DNA from: an uncultured Planctomycetaceae bacterium
Lineage (GTDB): Bacteria > Planctomycetota > Planctomycetia > Pirellulales > UBA1268
DNA length: 5,378 nucleotides
NCBI GenBank assembly: GCA_903885855.1
Contig: CAISKG010000206.1
Span: 1-5,378 of the forward strand
Direction of reading: 5' to 3'
Within the stretch, counting starts at the first letter, position 1, and every line of letters starts with the position of its first letter. Positions 1 to 5,279 of this stretch are shown piece after piece. Made by a program: the position numbers and the translations under genes. Below the pieces are notes generated by a model. It was not told the DNA's origin, did no database searches, and saw only the letters and a list, made by a program, of their open reading frames with translations.

Positions 1-165
1 GGCCGCGAGGCCACCGCCGCGGCGTCGCGTGCGGCGGCGGCGCGGCCCCGTCCGGCGCCGTCGCATTCCCCCTATCGCTCCGGCGGCGGGTCGGCGCCGT
101 TCGCCAACGTGCAGCAGCGCCGGATGCAGATCGTCGTCGGGGTCGGCGGCGCCGGCGTGTTCTGA
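1..165 (+). CDS. 3' end of an unidentified protein (partial, N-terminus outside window)
   Basis: Frame 1 is open from the window edge to a TGA at 163-165, giving 54 C-terminal residues. The first half is Ala/Arg/Pro-rich low-complexity sequence. After a Ser/Gly-rich stretch, the end reads FANVQQRRMQIVVGVGGAGVF, with a short hydrophobic tail. Third codon positions are almost all G or C, as in the confident genes of this window, which favours this frame over the other plus-strand frame that stays open nearby. The gene converges on the porin operon, whose stop is 57 bp away. I do not recognise the family. The low-complexity part suggests a linker or disordered tail, and the final hydrophobic residues are too few to call a membrane anchor. 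In such GC-rich DNA an open frame this short could also be chance. Confidence 0.4.
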   Translation, partial: GREATAAASRAAAARPRPAPSHSPYRSGGGSAPFANVQQRRMQIVVGVGGAGVF

Positions 166-171
166 GCGGCG

Positions 172-198
172 CGGCCGGCGCGCCGTGGCGCGCGGCCG
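172..198. terminator. GC hairpin between convergent genes, possible bidirectional terminator
   Basis: Bases 172-177 pair with 193-198 (CGGCCG on both arms) and 179-183 pair with 188-192 (CGCGC with GCGCG). There is one bulged G at 178 and a 4-base loop at 184-187. It lies in the 57-bp gap between two facing stop codons, where a shared terminator would be expected. No T-tract follows on either strand, so it is not a classical intrinsic terminator. In DNA this GC-rich, such pairing can also arise by chance. Confidence 0.3.
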
Positions 199-222
199 AG
201 GTCGGCCGGAGCCCCGGAGCCG

Positions 223-1677
223 TCAGAAGGTGGCGTTCGCGCGGATGCCGTACACGAACGCGGAATCGGTCGCGATCGCGCCCAGGCCGGGGCGGATCCA
301 CTGCAGGTCCGGGGTGACGTTGAGCCAGGGCGTGGCCTGGACGTTGTAGAACCATTCGACCCCCATGCCGTCGCGCGGGCCGAAGAGCGCCGTCGGGCCG
401 GGGCCGAACTGGTCGCTCGCCCCGACGAAGAACCATCCCAGGCCGAAGGTGTCGCCGCCTCCGCGGCGCAGCGGGCTCGAGCCGCCGATGCCGGTGCTGA
501 GGAAGTACTGGATCGGATTGGGATTGCCGTCGCCGAGGGAGGCGCGACCGAAGAGGCCCCAGCCCCGGGACTCGTCGTCGGGATCGCGGACGAGGTACTG
601 GTCGAAGCCGTAGTAGACGAGCCAGGAGTCCCACAGCGTGCGCGGGCCTGTCGTCGGGGGGCCGGCGCCGGGCTCGAACCCGGGCTCCGGCGGCGTGAAG
701 GCGAAGCGCAGGTCGAGCTGCTGCTGGTGCTTCCACACCGCCCCCACGTGCTGTTGCCCCGGCCGGTCGAAGAACATCGTCTTCGCCTTCACCTCGCCGC
801 CGACGATGATCCCGCGCTGGAAGAGGTCGCCGAATTGGAAGAAGTCGGCGGTGCGGTTCTTGGGGTCCATCACGAACACCGCCATGCCCCCCCACTCGCG
901 CGGCGAGGCGATCCCGGCGGTGAAGAAGGAGTAGGGCATGCCGAGGAGAAACGCCGGGTTGGCGATCAGCGCCTGGTTCACGAACTGGTCGGTGCCGTCG
1001 CCGCCGGCGAAGATGTCCTGATCGAACGACCCGAGCACGTCCTTCTTGCCGCCGAAGACGACCCAGTTCGGCGAGAGCGGCTGCGTGAGGAGGAAGTTCG
1101 TCACGTAGGGCACGCCGGCGTCGTTCGGCCGCGGGGGGAGGAGCGCCGGGAAGACGGCCGGCGTGAACGCGCCCGTCCGCAGCGACACGTTGCCGTACTC
1201 GCCGTACCACTGCTCCGCGCGCACGAGCAGCCGGCCGTGGGGCAGGCCGCCGAACTTCTCGAGATCGACGACCGCGTCGTACTCGCTGCGGCCGGTGTAG
1301 GAGAAGACGTCCCCCTCCCCGAGCGGCGGGGGCACCGGCGTGTCGACGCCGCCGGCGACCCCGAAGGCGAACTGCGTCACCCGCCCGCCGAAGGTGATCC
1401 CTGCGTCCTTCGTGGAGAGCCAACGATCGAAGAGATCGCCGGTCGCCGTCTTGCCGCCCGGGGTCACGCCGCGCCCGGCAGCCGCCGGCGCGTCCCCCTC
1501 CGGCGTGGCCTCGAAGGGGGCCGGGGCGGGATCGTCGGGGAGGAGGTCGATCGAGTACGGGTGGGCCTCGCGCTCGGTGACGGTGCGCGCCGGCACCGGC
1601 TCCGGGTCCTGCGCGGCGCCGGGGCGCAGGCCGGCCGCGAGGAGCAGGAGCGCGAAGGCGGCGGGGGTGAGTCGCAC
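223..1677 (-). CDS. OprB-like carbohydrate-selective porin
   Basis: A 484-residue outer-membrane beta-barrel protein of the OprB (carbohydrate porin) type, a family that passes sugars and other small solutes into the periplasm. The GTG start at 1677 is chosen because it begins a clear signal peptide (basic start, Leu/Ala core at residues 6-16, likely cleavage near GAAQ at 20-23) and has a GAGG motif 9 nt upstream. The same frame stays open far upstream, but that extension lies inside the neighbouring gene. A Pro/Ala-rich linker covers residues 24-80. The barrel starts near residue 82 (FDRW). The C-terminal stretch around 440-464 (EWFYNVQATPWLNVTPDLQW then IRPG) is the conserved OprB ending. 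The last residue is Phe, the usual barrel-assembly signal. Alternating aromatic/hydrophobic strands fill 90-480. It is the second gene of a tight operon with a different porin. The family is confident; the substrate is unknown. Confidence 0.88.
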   Translation of the reverse strand: MRLTPAAFALLLLAAGLRPGAAQDPEPVPARTVTEREAHPYSIDLLPDDPAPAPFEATPEGDAPAAAGRGVTPGGKTATGDLFDRWLSTKDAGITFGGRVTQFAFGVAGGVDTPVPPPLGEGDVFSYTGRSEYDAVVDLEKFGGLPHGRLLVRAEQWYGEYGNVSLRTGAFTPAVFPALLPPRPNDAGVPYVTNFLLTQPLSPNWVVFGGKKDVLGSFDQDIFAGGDGTDQFVNQALIANPAFLLGMPYSFFTAGIASPREWGGMAVFVMDPKNRTADFFQFGDLFQRGIIVGGEVKAKTMFFDRPGQQHVGAVWKHQQQLDLRFAFTPPEPGFEPGAGPPTTGPRTLWDSWLVYYGFDQYLVRDPDDESRGWGLFGRASLGDGNPNPIQYFLSTGIGGSSPLRRGGGDTFGLGWFFVGASDQFGPGPTALFGPRDGMGVEWFYNVQATPWLNVTPDLQWIRPGLGAIATDSAFVYGIRANATF

Positions 1678-1686
1678 GGTGTGATG

Positions 1687-1691
1687 CCTCG
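1687..1691 (-). promoter_or_regulatory. Shine-Dalgarno site of the OprB-like porin
   Basis: On the minus strand the sequence TGACGAGG joins the stop codon of the upstream porin (1694-1692) directly to a GAGG core, leaving 9 nt to the GTG start at 1677. This placement settles the start of the downstream gene and indicates translational coupling. The two coding regions are only 14 nt apart. Confidence 0.7.
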
Positions 1692-3119
1692 TCAGTAGAC
1701 GGCCACGATCTGGGCGCGCACGAGCAGGCCGGTCTGGCCGGCCACGAAGCCGGTCCGGTTCTGGCCCGCGGGCGACTGCTCGAGCCAGGCAGCGTCGCCG
1801 GTGAAGAAGAGGTTGTCCCTGCCGGGGAGGAAGAAGTGGTGGAAGCCCCCGCCGAGCTCGTGACCGGATCCGTAGGCACCGGTGACGTAGCTTGCGCGCA
1901 CGTAGAGCTCCGTCTCGCGCGGGATGACGAACACGCCCCCCTTGAGGAAGCCGCCGAAGGCGGACGTCGAGGCGATCGGCAGCGGCCCGGTGCCCTGCAG
2001 GCCGAGAAGATCCTGGAAGTAGATCTCCGACGACAGCCCCCAGCCCCGGTACTTCCAGGCGGCGTCGATCGCGGCCAGCGAGATGTCGTAGGAGGTGAGC
2101 GTGACCCCGGGCGCGAGGGCGCCGGGCGTGGTGATGATCGTGCCGTCGGAGAGGCGGATCGGCGAGTTCTCCACCGCGTCGCTCGCCGACTGGCTGCCGC
2201 TGCCCAGCGCGTAGGTGTAGCTCGCGCCGCAGCGGATCGCGGCCCGGTCGTGGTGCTGGAGGTCGGAGTAACCGCGGCCGAACTCCGCCCACGGCTCCCA
2301 CCAGGCCGATCCCGACCACGCGAAGCGGTTGTTGAGCGCCTCGGGGATGAGGTTCAGCGTGTTGAAGCCGTTGGAGACCATGGCGTGGTAGAAGAGGCCG
2401 TCGAGCGGCTCGCCCGTCATCCACACGCCCTGGCTGAGACTGGGGCGGAAGAAGGTCGTCGCCATGGTGCGGTCGGCGCTCTGCAGCGGCGCGAAGGCGC
2501 TTTCGATCCACTCCCGCGATCCCGGCACCTTCGACTGCCCGACGAACAGCTGCGCGGCCTCGCCGATGCGATAGCTCAGCCAGTAGGCCCGGAAGCCGAT
2601 CGGCTGGCTGGTGACCGAGTTGTAGTCGATGTTCAGCAGGTAGGAGAGCCCGGGGAGGAGGGCGTCGCCGTCGAAGATCAGGCGGCCGCGCGGGATGCCG
2701 AAGTAGTTCGAGTTGACGATCGGGATCGTGCTGCCGGCGCTGTCGGTCCACGACGGTTCCGCCCGGGCGAAGCCGGTGTAGCGGAACATGTTCTGATTGC
2801 GGACGCGCAGCGAGAACGGCGTCTGCCCGGGATCGTCGGGCAGGATCGCGAAGCCGTCGGCGTAGTCGGCATGGAAGCGGCTCCCGCGCCACGCACGCGG
2901 CGTGCCAGGCGCGCCGTCGCCCGGGGGCATCTCCGGCGCGACGAGCCATTCCTCGGGGATCGGCGCCACCACCTCCTCCGCGCCCGCCGCCGGTGCGGGG
3001 GGGCCCGTTCCCCGGGCCCGCGGCGCGGCGAGGGCGAGCATCGCCATCACCAGCGCGGTCGCCATCCATGGCCCGAGGGCGGGCCTGGGATCGCGGCGGT
3101 GTCGATGTGGGATGGGCAT
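1692..3119 (-). CDS. Phosphate-selective porin O/P-like outer-membrane protein
   Basis: A 475-residue outer-membrane porin resembling the OprO/OprP family, whose characterised members conduct phosphate and polyphosphate; homologues are widespread and often of unknown selectivity. The ATG at 3119 is chosen because a signal peptide follows: basic RHRR at 6-9, hydrophobic core at about 18-32, likely cleavage near ARG at 35-37. No good SD is visible, and ATG at residue 19 is an alternative start. Residues 38-80 are Pro/Ala/Glu-rich. The barrel begins near 100 (PFSLRVRNQNMFRYTGF). The family's most typical block is at 178-226: AYWLSYRIG, then LFVGQSKVPGSREW, then LQSADRTMATTFFRP. The protein ends in Tyr, consistent with barrel-assembly recognition. 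It is the first gene of an operon with the OprB-like porin and is divergent from the sulfatase. The fold is confident; phosphate selectivity is not shown. Confidence 0.83.
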   Translation of the reverse strand: MPIPHRHRRDPRPALGPWMATALVMAMLALAAPRARGTGPPAPAAGAEEVVAPIPEEWLVAPEMPPGDGAPGTPRAWRGSRFHADYADGFAILPDDPGQTPFSLRVRNQNMFRYTGFARAEPSWTDSAGSTIPIVNSNYFGIPRGRLIFDGDALLPGLSYLLNIDYNSVTSQPIGFRAYWLSYRIGEAAQLFVGQSKVPGSREWIESAFAPLQSADRTMATTFFRPSLSQGVWMTGEPLDGLFYHAMVSNGFNTLNLIPEALNNRFAWSGSAWWEPWAEFGRGYSDLQHHDRAAIRCGASYTYALGSGSQSASDAVENSPIRLSDGTIITTPGALAPGVTLTSYDISLAAIDAAWKYRGWGLSSEIYFQDLLGLQGTGPLPIASTSAFGGFLKGGVFVIPRETELYVRASYVTGAYGSGHELGGGFHHFFLPGRDNLFFTGDAAWLEQSPAGQNRTGFVAGQTGLLVRAQIVAVY

Positions 3120-3144
3120 GCCGGAGCGTGTCGTGCACAGCGAT

Positions 3145-3178
3145 CTGCCGCGCCTTCCCGCCGCGGGCGGCGCGGCAG
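3145..3178. promoter_or_regulatory. 10-bp perfect inverted repeat upstream of the porin operon
   Basis: CTGCCGCGCC at 3145-3154 is the exact reverse complement of GGCGCGGCAG at 3169-3178, separated by 14 bases. Its near edge is 25 bp from the porin start codon. It could be a dimeric repressor operator or a hairpin in the porin mRNA leader. No T-tract follows in the minus direction, so it is not a classical terminator. The function is inferred from position only. Confidence 0.35.
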
Positions 3179-3389
3179 GCTGGGCGCGGCGGGGGAGTGG
3201 GGAAGGTGCGCGGAAGGCGCGCGCAGTCGCCCGGGGGGAGCGGGCATCTCCACGGGCTTGCTCATCGTCCGACCGGGCGGATGGGGTCAGGAAATCCGGT
3301 CCCGCGGTTGCTGCGGCGTGGGCGCTGCGTGCGGAGGCGGCAGAGTCCGATTGCCCGTGTCCCTCAATTCGCCCGGATCGCCCAGCACC

Positions 3390-3418
3390 TTGTTCGGCCT
3401 TCGGGCCGCGTTTAGGAT
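3390..3418 (+). promoter_or_regulatory. Weak candidate sigma70-type promoter for the sulfatase leader
   Basis: TTGTTC (3390-3395) and TAGGAT (3413-3418) are separated by 17 bases. They match the consensus at 3 of 6 and 4 of 6 positions respectively. A start site near 3425 would give a leader of about 90 nt containing the terminator hairpin. The spacer is itself a GC hairpin, which is unusual, so this may be chance similarity. Confidence 0.2.
3395..3408 (+). other. UUCG tetraloop hairpin
   Basis: CGGCC at 3395-3399 pairs perfectly with GGCCG at 3404-3408 around a TTCG loop closed by C-G, the exceptionally stable cUUCGg tetraloop of structured RNAs. It is followed shortly by TTT at 3411-3413. 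It may be part of a structured leader, or the 3' hairpin of a short transcript. It overlaps the candidate promoter spacer, so the two readings compete. Confidence 0.4.
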
Positions 3419-3432
3419 GCCCCACATTCGGA

Positions 3433-3460
3433 GGGGGCCGACGGGTGTCGGTCCCCTTTT
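3433..3460 (+). terminator. Intrinsic terminator or attenuator upstream of the sulfatase
   Basis: Bases 3433-3442 pair with 3447-3456 over 10 continuous positions: nine Watson-Crick pairs and one G-T wobble (3437 with 3452). The loop is GGGT and TTTT follows immediately at 3457-3460. This is a textbook rho-independent terminator in the plus direction. On the minus strand the hairpin is not followed by T residues, so it does not serve the porin operon. It ends 52 nt before the sulfatase start and no plus-strand gene lies upstream, so it either ends an unseen small RNA, blocks antisense read-through, or attenuates the sulfatase transcript. Confidence 0.65.
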
Positions 3461-3463
3461 CGC

Positions 3464-3486
3464 TTTCCGGGCTCGGGCCCGGGAAA
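3464..3486 (+). other. Leader hairpin between the terminator and the sulfatase SD
   Basis: TTTCCGGGC at 3464-3472 pairs with 3477-3486 (GCCCGG, bulged G at 3483, AAA) around a 4-base loop at 3473-3476. That makes nine pairs with one bulge, ending 11 nt before the SD. It may insulate the ribosome site or belong to a switching leader structure. I see no clear alternative pairing with the terminator arms. Confidence 0.35.
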
Positions 3487-3497
3487 ACGAATCCATC

Positions 3498-3503
3498 GAG
3501 GAG
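3498..3503 (+). promoter_or_regulatory. Shine-Dalgarno site of the sulfatase
   Basis: GAGGAG at 3498-3503 lies 9 nt before GTG at 3513. It decides the sulfatase start: the same frame is open for more than 550 further codons upstream, through DNA antisense to the porin gene. Confidence 0.75.
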
Positions 3504-3512
3504 CCCCCGATC

Positions 3513-5099
3513 GTGATCCGCACCGCGCTACGCACCCTGATCCCGCTGGCCGCCGTGGTCTGCGCCGCATCCGCGGCGCCCGCCCTGGCCGGCAAGCCCA
3601 ACATCCTCCTCATCATGAGCGACGACGTCGGCGTGGCCAACGTCAGCGCCTACAGCATGGGCGTCGTGGGCTACCGCACGCCGAACATCGACCGCATCGC
3701 CCGCGGCGGCATGCTGTTCACCGACTACTACGGCGAGCAGAGTTGCACGGCGGGGCGGTCGGCGTTCATCACCGGGATCCATCCCGTGCGCACCGGCCTG
3801 ACGAAGGTCGGCCTGCCCGGCTCCCCGATCGGCATCTCGCCGAAGGATCCGACCCTCGCCGAGCTCCTCAAGCCGCACGGCTACGTGTCGGGCCAGTTCG
3901 GGAAGAACCACCTCGGCGACCGCAACGAGTTTCTCCCCACCGTCCACGGATTCGACGAGTTCTACGGCAACCTCTACCACCTCAACGCGGAGGAGGAGCC
4001 GGAGAACGAGGATTACCCCAAGGATCCGGCCTTCCGGGAGCGCTTCGGCCCCCGCGGCGTGCTCGACACGAAGGCCACCGACAAGGACGATCCCGCCGTC
4101 GATCCGCGGTTCGGCCGCGTCGGCCGGCAGGCGATCAAGGACACGGGGCCCCTCAACCGCAAGCGCATGGAGACGGTGGACGAGGAGTTTCTCGACCGCA
4201 CGAAGCAGTTCATCCGCAAGCACACGGCGGCGGGCAAGCCCTGGATGACGTGGGTCAACACGTCGCGCATGCACTTCTACACCCACCTCAAGGAGGCCAG
4301 CCGGGGCGTGACGGGGCTCGGGCTCTACGCCGACGGCATGGTGGAGCACGACAAGCAGGTGGGGGAGCTCCTCGACCTCCTCGACGAGCTCGAGATCACC
4401 GACGACACCATCGTCATCTACACCTGCGACAACGGGCCCCACTTCAACGAATGGCCGGACGGCGGCAACACCCCCTTCCGCAGCGAGAAGAACACCAACT
4501 GGGAAGGGGCCTACCGGGTGGCGGGGCTCGTCCGCTGGCCCGGGCGGATCGAGGCCGGCTCGGTGTCGAACGAGATCATGTCGCACCTCGACTGGGTGCC
4601 GACGCTGCTGTCGGCCGTGGGCGAGCCCGACATCAAGGAGAAGCTCCTCAAGGGGCACCAGATCGACGGCACCACCTACAAGGCCCATCTCGACGGCTAC
4701 GACTTCCTCCCCTACCTCACCGGCAAGGCCGACGCCGGGCCGCGGAAGGAATTCTTCTACTTCAGCGACGACGGGCAGCTGGTGGCCCTCCGCCGCGAGC
4801 AGTGGAAGATGGTCTTCGCCGAGCAGCGGGCCCGCCAGCTGCAGGTGTGGACCGAGCCGTTCGTGTCGCTGCGGGCCCCGAAGCTGTTCAACCTCCGCTC
4901 CGACCCCTACGAGCGCGCCGACACCGACTCCAACAACTACAACCGCTGGTACCTCGAGCGGGCGTGGGTCGCGGTGCCGACGCAGGCGATGGTCGCCGGC
5001 TTCCTCAAGACGTTCGCCGAGTTTCCCATGCGGCAGAAGCCGGCGAAGTTCAACGTCGAGGACGTGATGAAGCTGATGTCGGAGGCGTCGGCGAACTGA
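3513..5099 (+). CDS. Exported arylsulfatase-type sulfatase (sulfatase family S1)
   Basis: A 528-residue type I sulfatase that hydrolyses sulfate esters using a formylglycine made from a cysteine. The GTG start is set by the SD and by a signal peptide at residues 1-26 (hydrophobic core 9-22, cleavage after ALA), predicting periplasmic or extracellular location. Expected active-site residues are present: metal ligands D37-D38 (SDDVG), C78 in CTAGRSAFITG (formylglycine site) with R82, K131 and H133 (FGKNHLGD), H254 (SRMHF), D306-N307 (CDNGPH) and K326 ahead of WEG. The C-terminal subdomain, with LFNLRSDPYERAD near 458-470 and FPMRQKP near 506-512, is typical of the end of this arylsulfatase group, so the gene looks complete. 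The motif is CxAxR, not the commoner CxPxR. No maturation enzyme is encoded here. It is divergent from the porin operon. The natural substrate cannot be told from sequence. Residues 448-480 are duplicated at the window end. Confidence 0.93.
   Translation: MIRTALRTLIPLAAVVCAASAAPALAGKPNILLIMSDDVGVANVSAYSMGVVGYRTPNIDRIARGGMLFTDYYGEQSCTAGRSAFITGIHPVRTGLTKVGLPGSPIGISPKDPTLAELLKPHGYVSGQFGKNHLGDRNEFLPTVHGFDEFYGNLYHLNAEEEPENEDYPKDPAFRERFGPRGVLDTKATDKDDPAVDPRFGRVGRQAIKDTGPLNRKRMETVDEEFLDRTKQFIRKHTAAGKPWMTWVNTSRMHFYTHLKEASRGVTGLGLYADGMVEHDKQVGELLDLLDELEITDDTIVIYTCDNGPHFNEWPDGGNTPFRSEKNTNWEGAYRVAGLVRWPGRIEAGSVSNEIMSHLDWVPTLLSAVGEPDIKEKLLKGHQIDGTTYKAHLDGYDFLPYLTGKADAGPRKEFFYFSDDGQLVALRREQWKMVFAEQRARQLQVWTEPFVSLRAPKLFNLRSDPYERADTDSNNYNRWYLERAWVAVPTQAMVAGFLKTFAEFPMRQKPAKFNVEDVMKLMSEASAN
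4854..4952 (+). repeat. 99-bp direct repeat, copy 1 (inside the sulfatase gene)
   Basis: This segment encodes sulfatase residues 448-480, exactly 33 codons in frame, starting at EPFVSL and ending at NRWY. It is identical at every base to 5280-5378. The surrounding coding sequence is continuous and matches the expected sulfatase C-terminus, so this copy is the native one. Confidence 0.95.
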
Positions 5100-5108
5100 A
5101 CCGCCCGC

Positions 5109-5123
5109 CGCGGGCCGCCCGCG
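5109..5123. terminator. Short GC hairpin after the sulfatase stop
   Basis: CGCGGG (5109-5114) pairs with CCCGCG (5118-5123) around a 3-base loop, 10 bp after the sulfatase stop and facing the convergent gene. No T-tract follows on either side, so it may aid termination but is weak evidence in DNA of this composition. Confidence 0.25.
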
Positions 5124-5152
5124 CCCGACGCTGCCCGATGCCGCCCGACGCG
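5123..5152. repeat. Three tandem 10-bp repeats between convergent genes
   Basis: GCCCGACGCT (5123-5132), GCCCGATGCC (5133-5142) and GCCCGACGCG (5143-5152) follow one another without gaps and share GCCCGAYGC or a close variant. They lie between the stop codons at 5099 and 5159. The array is short and imperfect, with no known role. Confidence 0.45.
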
Positions 5153-5156
5153 CCGC

Positions 5157-5279
5157 TCACCCCGGCGCGCCGGCGGCCGGGAGGGGCGCCGTGTCGAACT
5201 GCATCCCGGCGGCGCGGAGCCGCTCGGCGAGCACCTCCCCCAGGGCGACCGCCGGCGTGAGCACGCCGGCCCGGTCGGG
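5157..5279 (-). CDS. C-terminal fragment, saccharopine dehydrogenase-like oxidoreductase (partial)
   Basis: The minus strand encodes 40 residues ending at TGA (5159-5157), including DRAGVLTPAVALGEVLAERL then RAAGMQFDT. The pattern GVLTPAxAxGxxLxERLRAAGxxF matches, from memory, the end of the saccharopine dehydrogenase-like or trans-acting enoyl reductase family, NAD(P)-binding oxidoreductases often involved in lipid or amino-acid metabolism. Codon third positions are strongly G/C. The gene converges on the sulfatase, with stops 57 bp apart. Family-like sequence stops at about 5279, where the copied 99 bp of sulfatase begins. Beyond that the frame is open only as antisense to sulfatase sequence, so the true upstream part is missing here. 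Assignment rests on one short motif; the presence of a real gene end is more secure than its family. Confidence 0.5.
   Translation of the reverse strand, partial: PDRAGVLTPAVALGEVLAERLRAAGMQFDTAPLPAAGAPG

Larger units (their letters stand above)
3120..3512. other. Divergent intergenic control region (393 bp)
   Basis: No credible gene lies here. The short open frames on both strands begin without ribosome sites and run into the flanking genes in the wrong frame. From left to right the region holds an inverted repeat close to the porin start, a long G/C-rich stretch (about 3180-3360) in which I see no recognisable element, a weak promoter-like pair with a UUCG hairpin, a sense-oriented terminator, a second hairpin and a strong SD. 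It must contain the promoters for both the porin operon and the sulfatase. I could not find a convincing minus-strand -35/-10 pair. Confidence 0.6.

Noticed and set aside
3047..3265. A small minus-strand frame starting MSKPVEMP upstream of the porin operon
   Set aside because: It overlaps the porin signal peptide in another frame, is Pro/Arg/Ala-rich, and has no SD. It looks like a chance frame, though a leader peptide cannot be fully excluded.
3180..3390. Possible riboswitch or small RNA gene in the G/C-rich part of the divergent region
   Set aside because: I could not match it to any known riboswitch core, and the potential pairings are no more than expected from the base composition.
1836..3512. 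A 559-codon open extension in frame with, and upstream of, the sulfatase
   Set aside because: It is antisense to a clear porin gene, has Arg/Ala/Glu-rich non-protein-like composition, and the sulfatase has its own SD, GTG and signal peptide at 3513.
3528..4688. A 386-codon open frame antisense to the sulfatase
   Set aside because: It mirrors the G/C third-position bias of the sulfatase codons, has no recognisable domain or ribosome site, and the opposite strand encodes all sulfatase catalytic motifs.
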